From: CAWBRT01 sp050015355
GTDB lineage: Bacteria; Acidobacteriota; Terriglobia; Terriglobales; Acidobacteriaceae
Assembly: GCA_050015355.1 (NCBI GenBank)
Contig: JBEKBO010000061.1
Coordinates: 1-26,348 of the forward strand
Length of the DNA: 26,348 bases
Direction of reading: 5' to 3'
Position 1 is the first letter of the stretch. Each line of letters opens with the position of its first letter. Below the pieces are notes generated by a model. It made no database searches. It was not told where the DNA came from and saw only the letters and a list, made by a program, of their open reading frames with translations. Of the stretch, positions 1 through 8,539 are shown piece by piece. The position numbers and the translations under genes are program-made.

Positions 1-63
1 CAGCAGATCTGCCAGAAACTGTTGCAAGCGCCTTACGCACTTCTCGACCTGGGCGTCGGTCAT
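1..63 (-). CDS. 5' end of an unidentified CDS (cut by window edge)
   Basis: An ATG at 63..61 on the minus strand opens a frame that stays open to the window edge and reads MTDAQVEKCVRRLQQFLADL. It looks like an amphipathic helix. About 30 bases upstream on the same strand there is a TTGACA (99..94), followed 17 bases later by TACCGT, a weak -10. That would give a very short or leaderless 5' end. Only 21 codons are visible, so no family can be assigned. Confidence 0.4.
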   Translation of the reverse strand, partial: MTDAQVEKCVRRLQQFLADLL

Positions 64-99
64 GCTCGCAACGGTAGCACCCGACGAAAGAACTGTCAA

Positions 100-347
100 T
101 AACTTAACGTAGTAATACTAGGGTGGGCCACCCATAGCTTTTGGGTACGTGCCAAGAACAGGCCTTGCCATCGCCTTGGCTGGTGGCCCATTCAAGCCTT
201 CTGTTGGCTTGAGTGGGGCAGTTCTTCCGCTTGCACGATCGCAGCGATGCATTGTGTTTTTCACTTCCTAAACTACCCCACTCAACGAAAATCGCGTTGA
301 GTGGGCCACCAATGCAATCGCCGCCATGAGCATTGCGAGGGATAGCG
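100..347. repeat. Intergenic palindrome cluster
   Basis: This gap holds no gene that I can support. It is filled by hairpins. One pairs 187-198 with 206-217 (CCCATTCAAGCC / GGCTTGAGTGGG, one G-U pair, 7-base loop). A second pairs 277-287 with 295-305 perfectly (CCCACTCAACG / CGTTGAGTGGG, 7-base loop). A smaller ACCCA/TGGGT pair sits at 130-146. Neither large hairpin has a clean T-tract, so they look more like dispersed repeats than dedicated terminators. Confidence 0.7.
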
Positions 348-755
348 CTACCGCTTCCGCGCCCTGTGCTCCTTCAGGATGCAGCGGTCCATCACCATAA
401 AAATTCCCGCCTGGCGCGCTTTTTCCGCTGCCTCTTCGTGTACTACGCCTTCCTGCAACCAGAGCGCCGGCAGCTTCAGCCGGATCACCTCATCGACAAT
501 ATCGGGCACAAAAACCGAGCGGCGGAAGACATTAACAATGTCGATCTTTTCGGGGACATCGCTCAGGGCGGGATAGGATTTCTCGCCCAGCGCGCTGGCA
601 ATCGCGGGATTGACGGGGATGATGTGGTATCCGTTGCGCTGCATGTACTCGGAAACGTCATAGCTAACTCTCATCGGGTTGTCGCTGAGCCCGACGACGG
701 CTATGGTTTTGGCCTGCTGCAGTAATTGGGTGATGCGATCGGTGTCGTTTGGCAT
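348..755 (-). CDS. CoA-binding domain protein (YccU-like)
   Basis: A 135-residue protein matching the small stand-alone CoA_binding_2 (Rossmann-like) family, of which E. coli YccU is a member. The N-terminus carries the nucleotide-binding pattern IAVVGLSDNPMR, followed by SYDVSEYMQRNGYHIIPVNP, which is typical of the family. The middle reads DIVNVFRRS..VPDIVDEVI and ALWLQEGVVHEEAAEKA, and the end has the conserved MDRCILKEH. Family members are usually about 135-145 residues, so it is full length. The exact function is unknown; binding of CoA or a related nucleotide is expected from the fold. It lies alone between two repeat-filled gaps, so it is probably transcribed separately. The ATG lacks a strong ribosome binding site. 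Confidence 0.9.
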   Translation of the reverse strand: MPNDTDRITQLLQQAKTIAVVGLSDNPMRVSYDVSEYMQRNGYHIIPVNPAIASALGEKSYPALSDVPEKIDIVNVFRRSVFVPDIVDEVIRLKLPALWLQEGVVHEEAAEKARQAGIFMVMDRCILKEHRARKR

Positions 756-819
756 GAAGGCAGTTTTCCAGTGGGTACATCCCCCGAGATATTAGACTGT
801 CATGGCGAGCGCCCGAACA

Positions 820-910
820 GCTTCTTGCTTCTCGAATGTAATGCCGGGATACGCAGCTCGCACCGCTCCGGCCACAGGCGCTCGACGCTCCGGTCGCCAT
901 GACATTCCGT
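820..910. repeat. Dispersed intergenic repeat, copy A
   Basis: Positions 850-908 align over about 59 bases with 15096-15154. Both have TACGCAGCT, then CGCTCCGGCC or TGCTCCGGCC, then CAGGCGCTCG.CGCTCCGG, then ATGACAT. The block before it (about 823-848, TCTTGCTT.TCGAA) also matches about 15021-15045. In the second copy a 45-base hairpin module sits between the two blocks and is missing here, so the repeats look modular. No gene is present in 756-954. Confidence 0.65.
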
Positions 911-954
911 TCGGGATTCTCGGACACACCAATAACGGAATCGCTATCGCGGCG

Positions 955-2049
955 TCATTTGTTATGAGTCTTGCTCTTTTCCAAAAACGACTTTGTGGCG
1001 ATGCGGCGCACCATGTCGGGGGCGCTGCGGTTCTTGATCAGGTTTTTCAAATCGACCAGCAGCAGGCTCTTGACCAGCGGTAGAGCGACTTCGAGCGGAG
1101 TGCGCGGATTGGAAGCGAGTGCTTTGACAACTCCGTAAACCTTCATGAAGCGGCGCCGGTGGGCGATGCCGCGCAGCACAACTTCCTGCACATTCTTCAT
1201 GTTGGCGAATGACTCCATCTCTTGTTCACTCACCTTGGGGGACTCCAGCACGGCTACCGCCACCACGCGAACGCCGTCACGAATCAGGATCATGCGCTCC
1301 TCGCGGGAGCCGCGCATGGCTAGTTGCACGCGCTCATTCACGCTGAGAGAGGCGATTTTTTGCAGCGTGGAAAGTTGCTCGCGCTGCTCCGGCTTAATCA
1401 CCTTCTGGTCAATCACGGTTGACGGGTCGCCCTTAACCAAGGGAAGCAGCTCGGCGAGTTCGTCTTTCTCGTCGGAAGAAACAACCGTCAGCTCGAACGG
1501 CACGTGCTGGTTGGCGGCAATTTCGTCGGCGTGCTCCTGCTGAAAGCGCGCAAGCGCCTCGGCTTCTTCATCGGAACTTTGCTCGACCTCGTGAAGGGCT
1601 TCTTCGATCTCGTGCCGGAAGGCCAAGGAATTACGATTGCTCCCCAGCGAAACCAGGAGCGACCGGCTGCGCCGATCGATGGCGGCAAAGATGATCCCTG
1701 GAATCATCTCGGAAGCAGCCTTCTCGGCAAATTGCGTCACCACCGGTTCGGTAACCGCCGGGTTCCGCAGCAGGGCGGCAATAATCGGCTTCCGCTCCGT
1801 GCCTGAGCGGAAGAAGAACTCGGCCACACTCGCGGGGGTGTCCGCTGCGCCGCAGATGACGGCCAATTCCTGTTCGTCCCACGCCTGCAATGACCTCCGC
1901 GCCTGTTCGCCCAGTTCGGGATGCGATGCGAGATGGACCAGGATTTCCAGGCGCGCCATCGGAGGGACGTTCAGCTTGCCGCAAGCGGCATTGTGCATGA
2001 CCGCAGGCGGCGCGGACGAGCTGAGAATGAGGTCGAGAAGACTCGGCAT
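955..2049 (-). CDS. Conserved hypothetical protein, helical repeat type
   Basis: A 364-residue protein rich in helices and without a signal peptide or clear membrane segment. The N-terminal half resembles HEAT/DUF2336-like helical repeats (ARLEILVHLASHPELGEQAR; short units containing a run like NPAVTEPVV). The middle (about residues 145-190) is acidic. The C-terminal half has the pattern LSVNERVQLAMRGSREERMI, then LESPKVSEQEMESFA, then SNPRTPLEVALPLVKSLL. I recall this arrangement from uncharacterised acidobacterial and deltaproteobacterial proteins. The catalytic function, if any, is unknown. Its ATG lies one base after the stop of the upstream HD-domain gene, so the two are almost certainly cotranscribed and perhaps translationally coupled. 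Confidence 0.75.
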   Translation of the reverse strand: MPSLLDLILSSSAPPAVMHNAACGKLNVPPMARLEILVHLASHPELGEQARRSLQAWDEQELAVICGAADTPASVAEFFFRSGTERKPIIAALLRNPAVTEPVVTQFAEKAASEMIPGIIFAAIDRRSRSLLVSLGSNRNSLAFRHEIEEALHEVEQSSDEEAEALARFQQEHADEIAANQHVPFELTVVSSDEKDELAELLPLVKGDPSTVIDQKVIKPEQREQLSTLQKIASLSVNERVQLAMRGSREERMILIRDGVRVVAVAVLESPKVSEQEMESFANMKNVQEVVLRGIAHRRRFMKVYGVVKALASNPRTPLEVALPLVKSLLLVDLKNLIKNRSAPDMVRRIATKSFLEKSKTHNK

Positions 2050-2050
2050 G

Positions 2051-2644
2051 TCAACACGATTCCGCCACTTCGTTCAAGCTGCGCACAGTGGCGGCGAATT
2101 CATCGTACAGCGAAGCATACGGCTCCCGGGGCAACTTCTCAAGCAGTTCCCGGTAGTACCAAAGGGTGCCGTCCCGCCGGCCTTCGAAGCGGTTCCAAAC
2201 CGGCGCTCCATCCCGGCGCAGGTCGCGCACGATGGAGCGGCAATTGTGAATTTTGTCGCCGAAGGAAACCAGCAGGGCCTCCATCGACTTGTGCGGAAGC
2301 GCCTGCAGGTATTGCTCCTTGCGGAAGCGCCAGGGCGGCTTGGGCTCGCCATCGGCATCGCTGCACTCGTAGACAATGCGGGCAACTCTTTCGCCGAACT
2401 CGCGGCGAATCCTGTCCAGTGTCGGTTGTCCGCCCTGATCTTCGACCGCATCATGCAGCAGCGCCGCGATGGCGGTATCCTCGTCGCCGCCATTCTCCAG
2501 CACAATGGCGGTCACCGCCAGCAGATGCGCGATGTAAGGCACATCCGACTTCTTGCGCGGCTGACGGCGGTGCAAATCGTGCGCCAGTTGAAGCGCCCGG
2601 TCGAACCTCGTCGAAAGAGGATTCTTCAGTTCGCTTTTCGCCAC
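2051..2644 (-). CDS. HD-domain phosphohydrolase, single-domain (p)ppGpp hydrolase-like
   Basis: A 197-residue protein with an HD domain of the RelA/SpoT/MESH1 hydrolase type. It shows ALQLAHDLHRRQ..K.DVPYIAHLLAVTAIVLE, then AAIAALLHDAVEDQGG (the metal-binding HD and the following ED), and later LVSFGDKIHNCRSI, where the conserved Asp and the K-hydrophobic-HN pattern complete the site. There is no synthetase, TGS or ACT domain, so it would be a small alarmone hydrolase, or a related nucleotide phosphohydrolase of the HD_4 group. The start is GTG, with GGAG about 11 bases upstream. It lies 56 bases downstream of prfB and directly upstream of the 364-residue hypothetical gene in one apparent operon. 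The substrate is inferred from family only. Confidence 0.85.
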   Translation of the reverse strand: MAKSELKNPLSTRFDRALQLAHDLHRRQPRKKSDVPYIAHLLAVTAIVLENGGDEDTAIAALLHDAVEDQGGQPTLDRIRREFGERVARIVYECSDADGEPKPPWRFRKEQYLQALPHKSMEALLVSFGDKIHNCRSIVRDLRRDGAPVWNRFEGRRDGTLWYYRELLEKLPREPYASLYDEFAATVRSLNEVAESC

Positions 2645-2700
2645 TTTCTCAGCTCCAACCGTCCGGCAAACTCGCGGACTCGCGGGCGGGCCGGCGGCAT

Positions 2701-3805
2701 TTACACCTTCTGTTCGGCGCGCCTCATGAGCAGGTAGGCGCGGATGAACCCTTCGATGTCGCCATCGAGAACACGATCGACATCGCCGACCTCGAACTTC
2801 GTGCGATGATCCTTCACCATGCGATAGGGCTGCAAGACGTAAGACCGGATCTGTGAGCCAAAATCGATGTCGAGCTTGGAGTCTTCGATCAGCCTCGAAG
2901 TCTCACGCTTCTTTTCCAGCTCGAATTCGTACAGCTTGGAGCGCAGAATCTTGAAACCCCGTTCGCGATTCTTGTGCTGCGAGCGCTCGTTCTGGCAGCT
3001 CACCACGATCCCGGTCGGAATGTGGACGATACGCACGGCCGAGTCGGTGGTGTTGACGTGCTGGCCGCCGGCGCCGCCGGAGCGGTAAGTGTCAATGCGC
3101 ACGTCTTCCGGCTTAATCACGATGTCGATGTTCTCGTCGATTTCCGGCGAGACAAAGACGCTGGCGAAGGAGGTGTGACGCCGCTTGGCCTGATCGAATG
3201 GCGAGATGCGCACCAGGCGGTGTACTCCGATCTCGCCGCTGAGCAGACCGTAGGCGAACTCCCCGCCGACACTGAAGGTGGCGGACTTGATGCCCGCCTC
3301 TTCGCCCGGTTGATAATCGTTTAGCACGGTTTCGAAGCGGTGACGTTCGCACCAGCGCAGGTACATGCGCATCAGCATCTCGGCCCAGTCCTGCGATTCG
3401 GTGCCGCCAGCGCCGGGATGGATGGTCACGATGGCGTTATTGCGGTCGGTTTCGCCCGAAAGCAGCGTCTCGGTTTCCAGGCGTTCGACGGTCTCGCGCA
3501 AGGAATCCAACTCGCGCTTCAGGTCTTCCTCAACGCGCTCGCCTTCGCGGGCCAGCTCGAAGTAGGCGGAGATGTCCCCGCTACGTCGCGCCAGATCGCC
3601 GTCGGTTGCAAGCGCGTCTTCCAGGCGTTTGCGCTCACGCATTACCTTCTGAGATTTTTCAGAATCGGACCAGAAGTTTGGATTTGCAACCAGCTTTTCC
3701 AATTCGGCGAGCTGCCCTTGCAATCTGGGCGGGTCAAAGATACTCCCGAAGCTCGTGGACCTTCCCCTTCAGGGCAGCGTATTGCTGTTCGAGTTCATCA
3801 AGCAT
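2701..3805 (-). CDS. prfB: Peptide chain release factor 2, with programmed +1 frameshift
   Basis: RF2 recognises UGA and UAA stop codons and triggers peptide release. The reading frame is split. ATG at 3805..3803 opens 23 codons (MLDELEQQYAALKGK...LREYL) that end at an in-frame UGA (3736..3734). The main frame continues from GAC at 3735..3733 (DPPRLQGQLAELEKL...). Joined, the protein is 367 residues, close to the 365 of E. coli RF2. The anticodon-like SPF motif falls near residues 201-203 and the catalytic GGQ near 246-248, as expected. The C-terminus ends in LLMRRAEQKV. AGGAG lies 12 bases before the ATG. It follows lnt on the same strand after a repeat-filled gap and heads an operon with the HD-domain gene. 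Confidence 0.97.
3734..3747 (-). promoter_or_regulatory. RF2 autoregulatory +1 frameshift site
   Basis: On the minus strand the junction reads CGG GAG TAT CTT TGA C. This matches the E. coli prfB site (AGG GGG TAT CTT TGA C) in its CTT slippery codon, UGA stop and following C. GGGAG takes the place of the internal Shine-Dalgarno stimulator at the same spacing. In known systems, low RF2 lets the ribosome slip from CUU to UUU and read on; high RF2 terminates at the UGA. The sequence shows every element needed. The activity itself is inferred from the family. Confidence 0.95.
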
Positions 3806-4105
3806 GCTATGTTATGGCTCCTAGAACAATTTAGAAATTAGTCTATCCTTCGCTGCGAGTTGTCATCGTGAGGAGGTTCGCCGCTTTTGCGAACCGACGT
3901 GACGATCTATGCATTTCACCGATCATCATCCGAAGGCCGGAAAAAGCAAATACATGGACCCTCACGTCGCGTCCTCACGGACGCTCCTCAGGGTGACACC
4001 CTGGAATAGTCGTTTTGGGAATACACCAACCCTCCCACTGCTCTAGAGCAGTTTAGAAATTAGTGCATTCCGCGTTCACCACGGCTTCGGTGATTGCAGC
4101 CTTCG
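3806..4105. repeat. Repeat-filled gap between lnt and prfB
   Basis: No gene is seen. A direct repeat of 22 bases with two differences (CTAGAACAATTTAGAAATTAGT, longest listed unit split here) frames the gap at 3821-3842 and 4043-4064. Inside lies a nested hairpin: ACCCT at 3958-3962 pairs with AGGGT at 3990-3994, and GCGTCC at 3969-3974 pairs with GGACGC at 3979-3984. GATCTATGCATTT at 3904-3916 is repeated at 14965-14977. The stretch 4012-4047 (GGGAATACACCAACC...GCTCTAG) matches the right end of the long dispersed unit found at 16490-16626 and 18417-18555. Confidence 0.7.
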
Positions 4106-5776
4106 CTACACTGGCTGGGGTTGCGTCATGTGGGCGCCCAAACGCCTGCGGAACAGCAACCCGACCAGGGAAATTATCGCACACAGACAAGGGAACCAAT
4201 CGCCGTATCGGGTGTAGAAGGTGGTCTCGGCGCGCAGTGAATAGGGAGCAAGCAGCGTGGTTCGCGTGCCCGTGGGAGCTTGCGCCACCACGCGGCCAAA
4301 CGGATCGATGGAAGCGGTAATTCCCGTGTTCGTAGCGCGCAGCAGCCAGCGCTCGTTCTCGATGGCGCGCATGCGTGCCACGTTCAGGTGTTGCTCGGGT
4401 GCCCCGGAGTTGCCAAACCAGCCATCGTTGGAGATGTTGACGAATACCTGGGCGCCATGATCGGCAAACTGACGCACCTCTCCCGGGAACACCGACTCAT
4501 AACAGATGAACACGCCCAGTTTCGCCGCGCCCGCATCGAGCGGCCAGCGGTCGCTGCCACGGGCAAACGTGCCCACCTCACGCGTGAGCGATTGCGCGAA
4601 GCTCAACAGCCGCTGCAAAGGGATGTACTCCCCAAAAGGCACCAGATGTACCTTGTCGTAGCGGGCCGCGATCTGTCCTTGAGGGTTGACGAGAGCGGCG
4701 GAGTTGTACAACAGGTTCTCACCGCCGGCGGCCGGGCGCACTCCTAGACTGCCGGCTACGACAAAGTCATTCGTCCGCCGGGCAATCGCCGAAATCGTCG
4801 AGACGAATCGGTCATCATTCAGGAAAAATGGGGCCGGCGACTCCGGCCAAACAATGAGGTTTACCTTTGCGGAGCCCGGCGGAATCGTGCTGATAGCGTC
4901 GAGCGACTGGAGAAGGCCATTGTACTCCGCCGATTGCCAGCTTTCGCGGATCGGAACATTCTGCTGCACCAGAAGCGCATGGCTATCGACCGGAAGGCGG
5001 TCGAGTTCGATGTACTGGGTAAGTTGCAGAAAAACGGCGGTTGCCAGAGTGGCCGCCAGCATGAGCCGGCGGCGCGGAGGACGCACCAGGAAAGCGGCCG
5101 CGAAAGCGGCGTTCACCAGCGCGATTTCAAATGACAATCCATAGACCCCGGTCAAGGTGGCGATTCGCGAAAGCGCGGTGTTGGCGACCTGAGTGGTCCC
5201 CAGCAGGTCCCAGGGAAAACCGACCAGATAAGTTCTGAGCAGTTCGACCGCGACCCACAGGAACGGAGCCAGAAACAGGGCTCGGCGGCTATAACCCGCG
5301 CGAGCGCGCGCGGCCCAGGCAACCAGCGCGGCGAAGACCGCTTGGTGCAGCCCGACATACAGGGAAAACAGCAGCAGCAATACGGCGGAGACTGCCCTGC
5401 TCAGGCCTCCGTAGTAATGCATTACCGAAAACACCCAGTAACAGCTACCGAGGTAAACGACGGTTCCGCACACCCAGCCCAGAAGAAACGCCTGGCCGAC
5501 CGATGCGGGAGCAAGATAGGAGAATGTTTCTTCGGCGAGCAACTCCGCCGCATCGGCTTCGCGCGCCCGCAAGACGGCGTAGATCAGCGGAGCAAGGCAG
5601 ACCCAGCTCAGGTAATAAAGTCCGGGCTTCGGGAAGACGAGAACCTGCAAGATCGCGGAACTCAAGACCAGCAACCAGGCACTCTTGTGGAGCCGGGTCA
5701 ACTGCCTCAGACTGGAAACCAGTCGTCTCCTGTGCGATACGCGCGCCTCGCCTCGATGGGTCAGTGTAGTGTTCAC
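4106..5776 (-). CDS. lnt: Apolipoprotein N-acyltransferase
   Basis: Lnt transfers an acyl chain from a phospholipid to the N-terminal cysteine of apolipoproteins in the inner membrane, the last step of lipoprotein maturation. The 556-residue protein has several hydrophobic segments in its first 250 residues, then a periplasmic nitrilase-like (CN_hydrolase) domain at about 265-520, then a final membrane helix. The Glu-Lys-Cys triad is visible: E312 in VWPESPAPF, K375 in YDKVHLVPFGEYIP and C425 in GVFICYESVFP. The N-terminus is somewhat longer than in E. coli (512 residues). The start is GTG, overlapping the stop of the upstream reductase gene as GTGA, which suggests translational coupling. It ends before the repeat-filled gap that precedes prfB. 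Confidence 0.95.
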   Translation of the reverse strand: MNTTLTHRGEARVSHRRRLVSSLRQLTRLHKSAWLLVLSSAILQVLVFPKPGLYYLSWVCLAPLIYAVLRAREADAAELLAEETFSYLAPASVGQAFLLGWVCGTVVYLGSCYWVFSVMHYYGGLSRAVSAVLLLLFSLYVGLHQAVFAALVAWAARARAGYSRRALFLAPFLWVAVELLRTYLVGFPWDLLGTTQVANTALSRIATLTGVYGLSFEIALVNAAFAAAFLVRPPRRRLMLAATLATAVFLQLTQYIELDRLPVDSHALLVQQNVPIRESWQSAEYNGLLQSLDAISTIPPGSAKVNLIVWPESPAPFFLNDDRFVSTISAIARRTNDFVVAGSLGVRPAAGGENLLYNSAALVNPQGQIAARYDKVHLVPFGEYIPLQRLLSFAQSLTREVGTFARGSDRWPLDAGAAKLGVFICYESVFPGEVRQFADHGAQVFVNISNDGWFGNSGAPEQHLNVARMRAIENERWLLRATNTGITASIDPFGRVVAQAPTGTRTTLLAPYSLRAETTFYTRYGDWFPCLCAIISLVGLLFRRRLGAHMTQPQPV

Positions 5777-6639
5777 CGTTTTTCTCTTTGGCGGCGGAAC
5801 CTGTGAAACTGATGATCCTCAACCTTGCGGCAACTCAGCCATTTCCAGTGCACAGCGTTCTCTTTTGAGAGTCCGCCGCTAAAGGCGGTGGGCCGGATCT
5901 GCAAGGGAGCCCGGGAACCTTCCGGCTGCGGCGTGTGCAATCCCACTTCGATCGGCGAAACCGTCAGGAACTTCTCGTCGATCAGATCCAGCTCGAGCAT
6001 GTTCGAGTACATAGCGGGTCCGCCTTCACAGAGCAAATAGCGGATGCCGAATTGGCGCCGAAGCAGGCATACAGCTTGCTTTAAATCGACGCGCTGCCCT
6101 TCTCCGCAGGCTATCACGCGGACCTGGGGTGATTGTCGCAGTTGCGAAGCGAGTTTTTCGGCGGCGCCGGACGTAGTCAGCAGAAAAGGTTCGACGCTGC
6201 TGCCGTCGAAGGCAGCATAGCGGTCAAACTGGATATCGCTTGAGCCTGTGAGAAAGATATTTCGTTCCGGCCCGCGGCGCAATTTCTCCCGCAATTCGCG
6301 GATTGCCGGATCGACGATGCGGAACACGGGACCTCGCGGCCCCGGCCGGCCCAGCCCGGTTTCGGTTCGGAGTGTACCCATTCCTATCAGTACGGCATCG
6401 GCATGCGCGCGCAGCAGATCCATCAGCCAGCGGTCTTCGGGCGATTGCGAAATATCCGAGCCGGCGGCCTCGGCGCCCAGCAGCGAGACGATTCCGTCCA
6501 AAGTCTGCACGAAGTTGGCGAAAATCCAGGGGCGATCCGGCGGAGCCGGCGGAAACCCGAGCTCGCCGTAGGCGGCATAAACCGGGTCTGCCAGCTCGGA
6601 ACGCTCGCCATGATCGAACAGAACTTCAAAATCACGCAT
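5773..6639 (-). CDS. RibD C-terminal domain (DHFR-like) pyrimidine reductase
   Basis: A 288-residue protein that matches the reductase half of RibD, the NADPH-dependent step of riboflavin synthesis acting on 5-amino-6-ribosylaminouracil 5'-phosphate. Visible hallmarks are FANFVQTLDGIVSL near the N-terminus, ADAVLIGMGTLRTETGL (substrate loop), and YLLCEGGPAMYSNMLELDLIDEKFLTVSPI (nucleotide-binding EGGP motif). The deaminase domain of full RibD is absent. It could be a stand-alone riboflavin-pathway reductase or a reductase for another pterin-like substrate; the sequence does not decide. No other rib genes are in the window. It is upstream of lnt and overlaps it by 4 bp. Confidence 0.88.
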   Translation of the reverse strand: MRDFEVLFDHGERSELADPVYAAYGELGFPPAPPDRPWIFANFVQTLDGIVSLLGAEAAGSDISQSPEDRWLMDLLRAHADAVLIGMGTLRTETGLGRPGPRGPVFRIVDPAIRELREKLRRGPERNIFLTGSSDIQFDRYAAFDGSSVEPFLLTTSGAAEKLASQLRQSPQVRVIACGEGQRVDLKQAVCLLRRQFGIRYLLCEGGPAMYSNMLELDLIDEKFLTVSPIEVGLHTPQPEGSRAPLQIRPTAFSGGLSKENAVHWKWLSCRKVEDHQFHRFRRQREKR

Positions 6640-6794
6640 CGATTGTCCCGCTACAAAGATTCCCGTTGATTACGAATTGATGAATATTGACCTCGTGCCT
6701 AACGCCACAAACCTTAGCTGAATCGAAGCACCAAGAGCTTCCGTAACAATTCGGATTTACATCTCTGCCGTCCTTCTCCGCCATCAAAAGAAGC

Positions 6795-7673
6795 ATGACT
6801 TGGAAACGGCCCAATCGTATGCACGTCATTCGCGAGTCCGAGGCGAACGAGAGCATCGGTGAAGTGTACAACGACATCAAGTCGACCTTAAGCCTCCCAC
6901 AAGTCCCCTTGTTTTTTCAAATGTGTGCCGCCAGCGGAGCGTTTCTGCCGCAGTTGTGGGAGGCGGTGAAGCCGGTCGTGCGCACCCGCACATTCATGAA
7001 TGCCGCACAGCGGCTGCGAGCTGATGCGTATACCCGCATGCATAATTACTTCGAGATTCCCGCGGCCTCGGACAGCTTCGGTCTTGCCGGGCCGACGGAA
7101 CTTGCCGCCACAGTGGAACTATTTCACTACCAGGACGGAGCGTTGCTGTTGCTGCTGTCACTGGCGGCCGAGGCTCTCGAAAATCCTATCGGTCAACATT
7201 TCGTTTCTCGCGAAGAAGGCTCCCCGCCACCATTCAGCTTCGCGCCCATGCTGGTCGAAGAAGAAACCGCTGATCCGGGAACAAAAAATATCTTCGCCGA
7301 GACTCGCCGGCATTACGGCCTGGGCGTGGTGCCGATTGAATTTCGCGCGCTGGCTGCCTGGCCCGCCTTCCTGAATCAGCACTGGCAGCTTTGGAAGCAG
7401 ATGGCCCAATCGCCGATCCTCGCCGCCTGCGAACGTCAGTTGTGGCTGCATTCGATCGAGTTGGCGCACGCGCTGCCGGGTCCGGTGGAGCTGTCTCTGC
7501 GGCAGAATGGCATGAGTGAGGAAGAGTTTTCGAGCATTGTCCGGTTTACGAACAACTGGAATCGCGCCTCTGCCATGCTGCTGCTGCAAATTGCCGCGGC
7601 AAAAATCTCCACCGAAGGCGGTAGCGTTCACGCGCAACCCAAGCAAGAGAGCAGGCAAAATCAGGCGGCATAG
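6795..7673 (+). CDS. DehI-family (group I 2-haloacid dehalogenase-like) protein
   Basis: A 292-residue protein resembling the DehI family, the non-stereospecific 2-haloacid dehalogenases made of two pseudo-repeated helical halves. Matching stretches include SEANESIGEVYNDIKSTLSL, VPLFFQMCAASGAFLPQLWE and, in the second half, GLGVVPIEFRALAAWPAFLN (the family's V.xxFR.LA..P.FL pattern). The internal repeat is visible when the two halves (about 12-70 and 160-220) are compared. Many genome members are annotated as halocarboxylic acid dehydrogenase/DehI but have no tested activity, so dehalogenation is only a family inference. The start at 6795 lacks a strong ribosome binding site; an in-frame ATG at 6819 is the alternative. 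It is single, divergent from the ribD-like gene and convergent with the next one. Confidence 0.78.
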   Translation: MTWKRPNRMHVIRESEANESIGEVYNDIKSTLSLPQVPLFFQMCAASGAFLPQLWEAVKPVVRTRTFMNAAQRLRADAYTRMHNYFEIPAASDSFGLAGPTELAATVELFHYQDGALLLLLSLAAEALENPIGQHFVSREEGSPPPFSFAPMLVEEETADPGTKNIFAETRRHYGLGVVPIEFRALAAWPAFLNQHWQLWKQMAQSPILAACERQLWLHSIELAHALPGPVELSLRQNGMSEEEFSSIVRFTNNWNRASAMLLLQIAAAKISTEGGSVHAQPKQESRQNQAA

Positions 7674-7752
7674 GCGTGAGGCGCGCTCGCCCTGGCAAGT
7701 TTTCATCGATTACCCAATTGCAACTGCAACCGAACGCCAGGCGGCGAAGAAC

Positions 7753-8361
7753 TCAGCGGCGCCCCAGTGCGAAGGCGACGATGGTGTTACCGCGCCTTCC
7801 CGTGCTGCGTTGCAAGCGCTTGAGGAGCTTTGTCTCTAACTGATCCGTATCGGCGTGAAGCTCGCAGGCGGCAATCTGCTCCGGCGTTGCGCCCTGAAAG
7901 CATAGTTCGCAAACGCCAAGCCCGCCTTCGGAACGCACCGGAGGCCCGAAAACCCGGCAGGTCATCGGACGCGCCGCGTACAGGTCGCACCTGCCAGTCT
8001 CGGGGTCCAGCACCGGACAGGGCTCATCGTTGGCAAACTCTTCGAACTCGTCCGTGTCGTCGGCAACTACACCCGTGGACGCGTCACCGGGAAAATCAGC
8101 CTGGAGACGGCGCATGGCAGCCTGGGCGCGTTGGCGAACCCTCTGCGCGCGCTCGGGATCGCGCTGTTCGAGCTCGGCCAAACCTTCCCGCAAGCGCAGG
8201 GCGTCGAGTTGGCTGATCGCAAAGACTCCGATGCAGCACTGCGTGCAGCCGGGACGGCACGCCAGCCATGATCCGCTCCTGCGGACAGAGTCCTCCAGTG
8301 CGGCATCAACGATCTGCACCAGCTCGCGATCTCCGCTCTGAATCGATTTCGGACTGCACAT
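7753..8361 (-). CDS. YkgJ-family cysteine-cluster protein (putative Zn/Fe chelating)
   Basis: A 202-residue protein with the CxxCxxCC signature of the YkgJ family: CRPGCTQCC near residues 35-43. Further cysteines follow in EPCPVLDPETGRCDLYAARP and PMTCRVFGPP, and again in GVCELCFQG. This spacing fits a metal or Fe-S binding fold, which is how the family is usually described. The biochemical role is not established. The N-terminal and central helices (LRLREGLAELEQRDPERAQR) look like a lid. It is convergent with the DehI-like gene, with only 79 bases between them and no clear terminator. Confidence 0.88.
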   Translation of the reverse strand: MCSPKSIQSGDRELVQIVDAALEDSVRRSGSWLACRPGCTQCCIGVFAISQLDALRLREGLAELEQRDPERAQRVRQRAQAAMRRLQADFPGDASTGVVADDTDEFEEFANDEPCPVLDPETGRCDLYAARPMTCRVFGPPVRSEGGLGVCELCFQGATPEQIAACELHADTDQLETKLLKRLQRSTGRRGNTIVAFALGRR

Positions 8362-8539
8362 CCTGAAATGGTACCTCTATGCGTCAGCGGCACGCCAGCT
8401 AGGGCAATTTCCCCAGTGTTCAACACCGTGTGCTTTGCTATCTAGTCATACGGCATGTCGCGCGATACTGGCCTCGACCAAAGCAGAAACAACCCTGAAC
8501 TCTTTGTTGTTTCCGATAAGCGGTTTGTCGTGCTAAACT

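Noticed and set aside
1637..2856. Long plus-strand open frames (366 and 311 codons) across 1637-2856
   Set aside because: They lie opposite well-supported minus-strand genes (hypothetical protein, HD protein, prfB end), have Arg/Pro/Cys-rich sequence without domains, and are typical antisense frames of GC-rich DNA.
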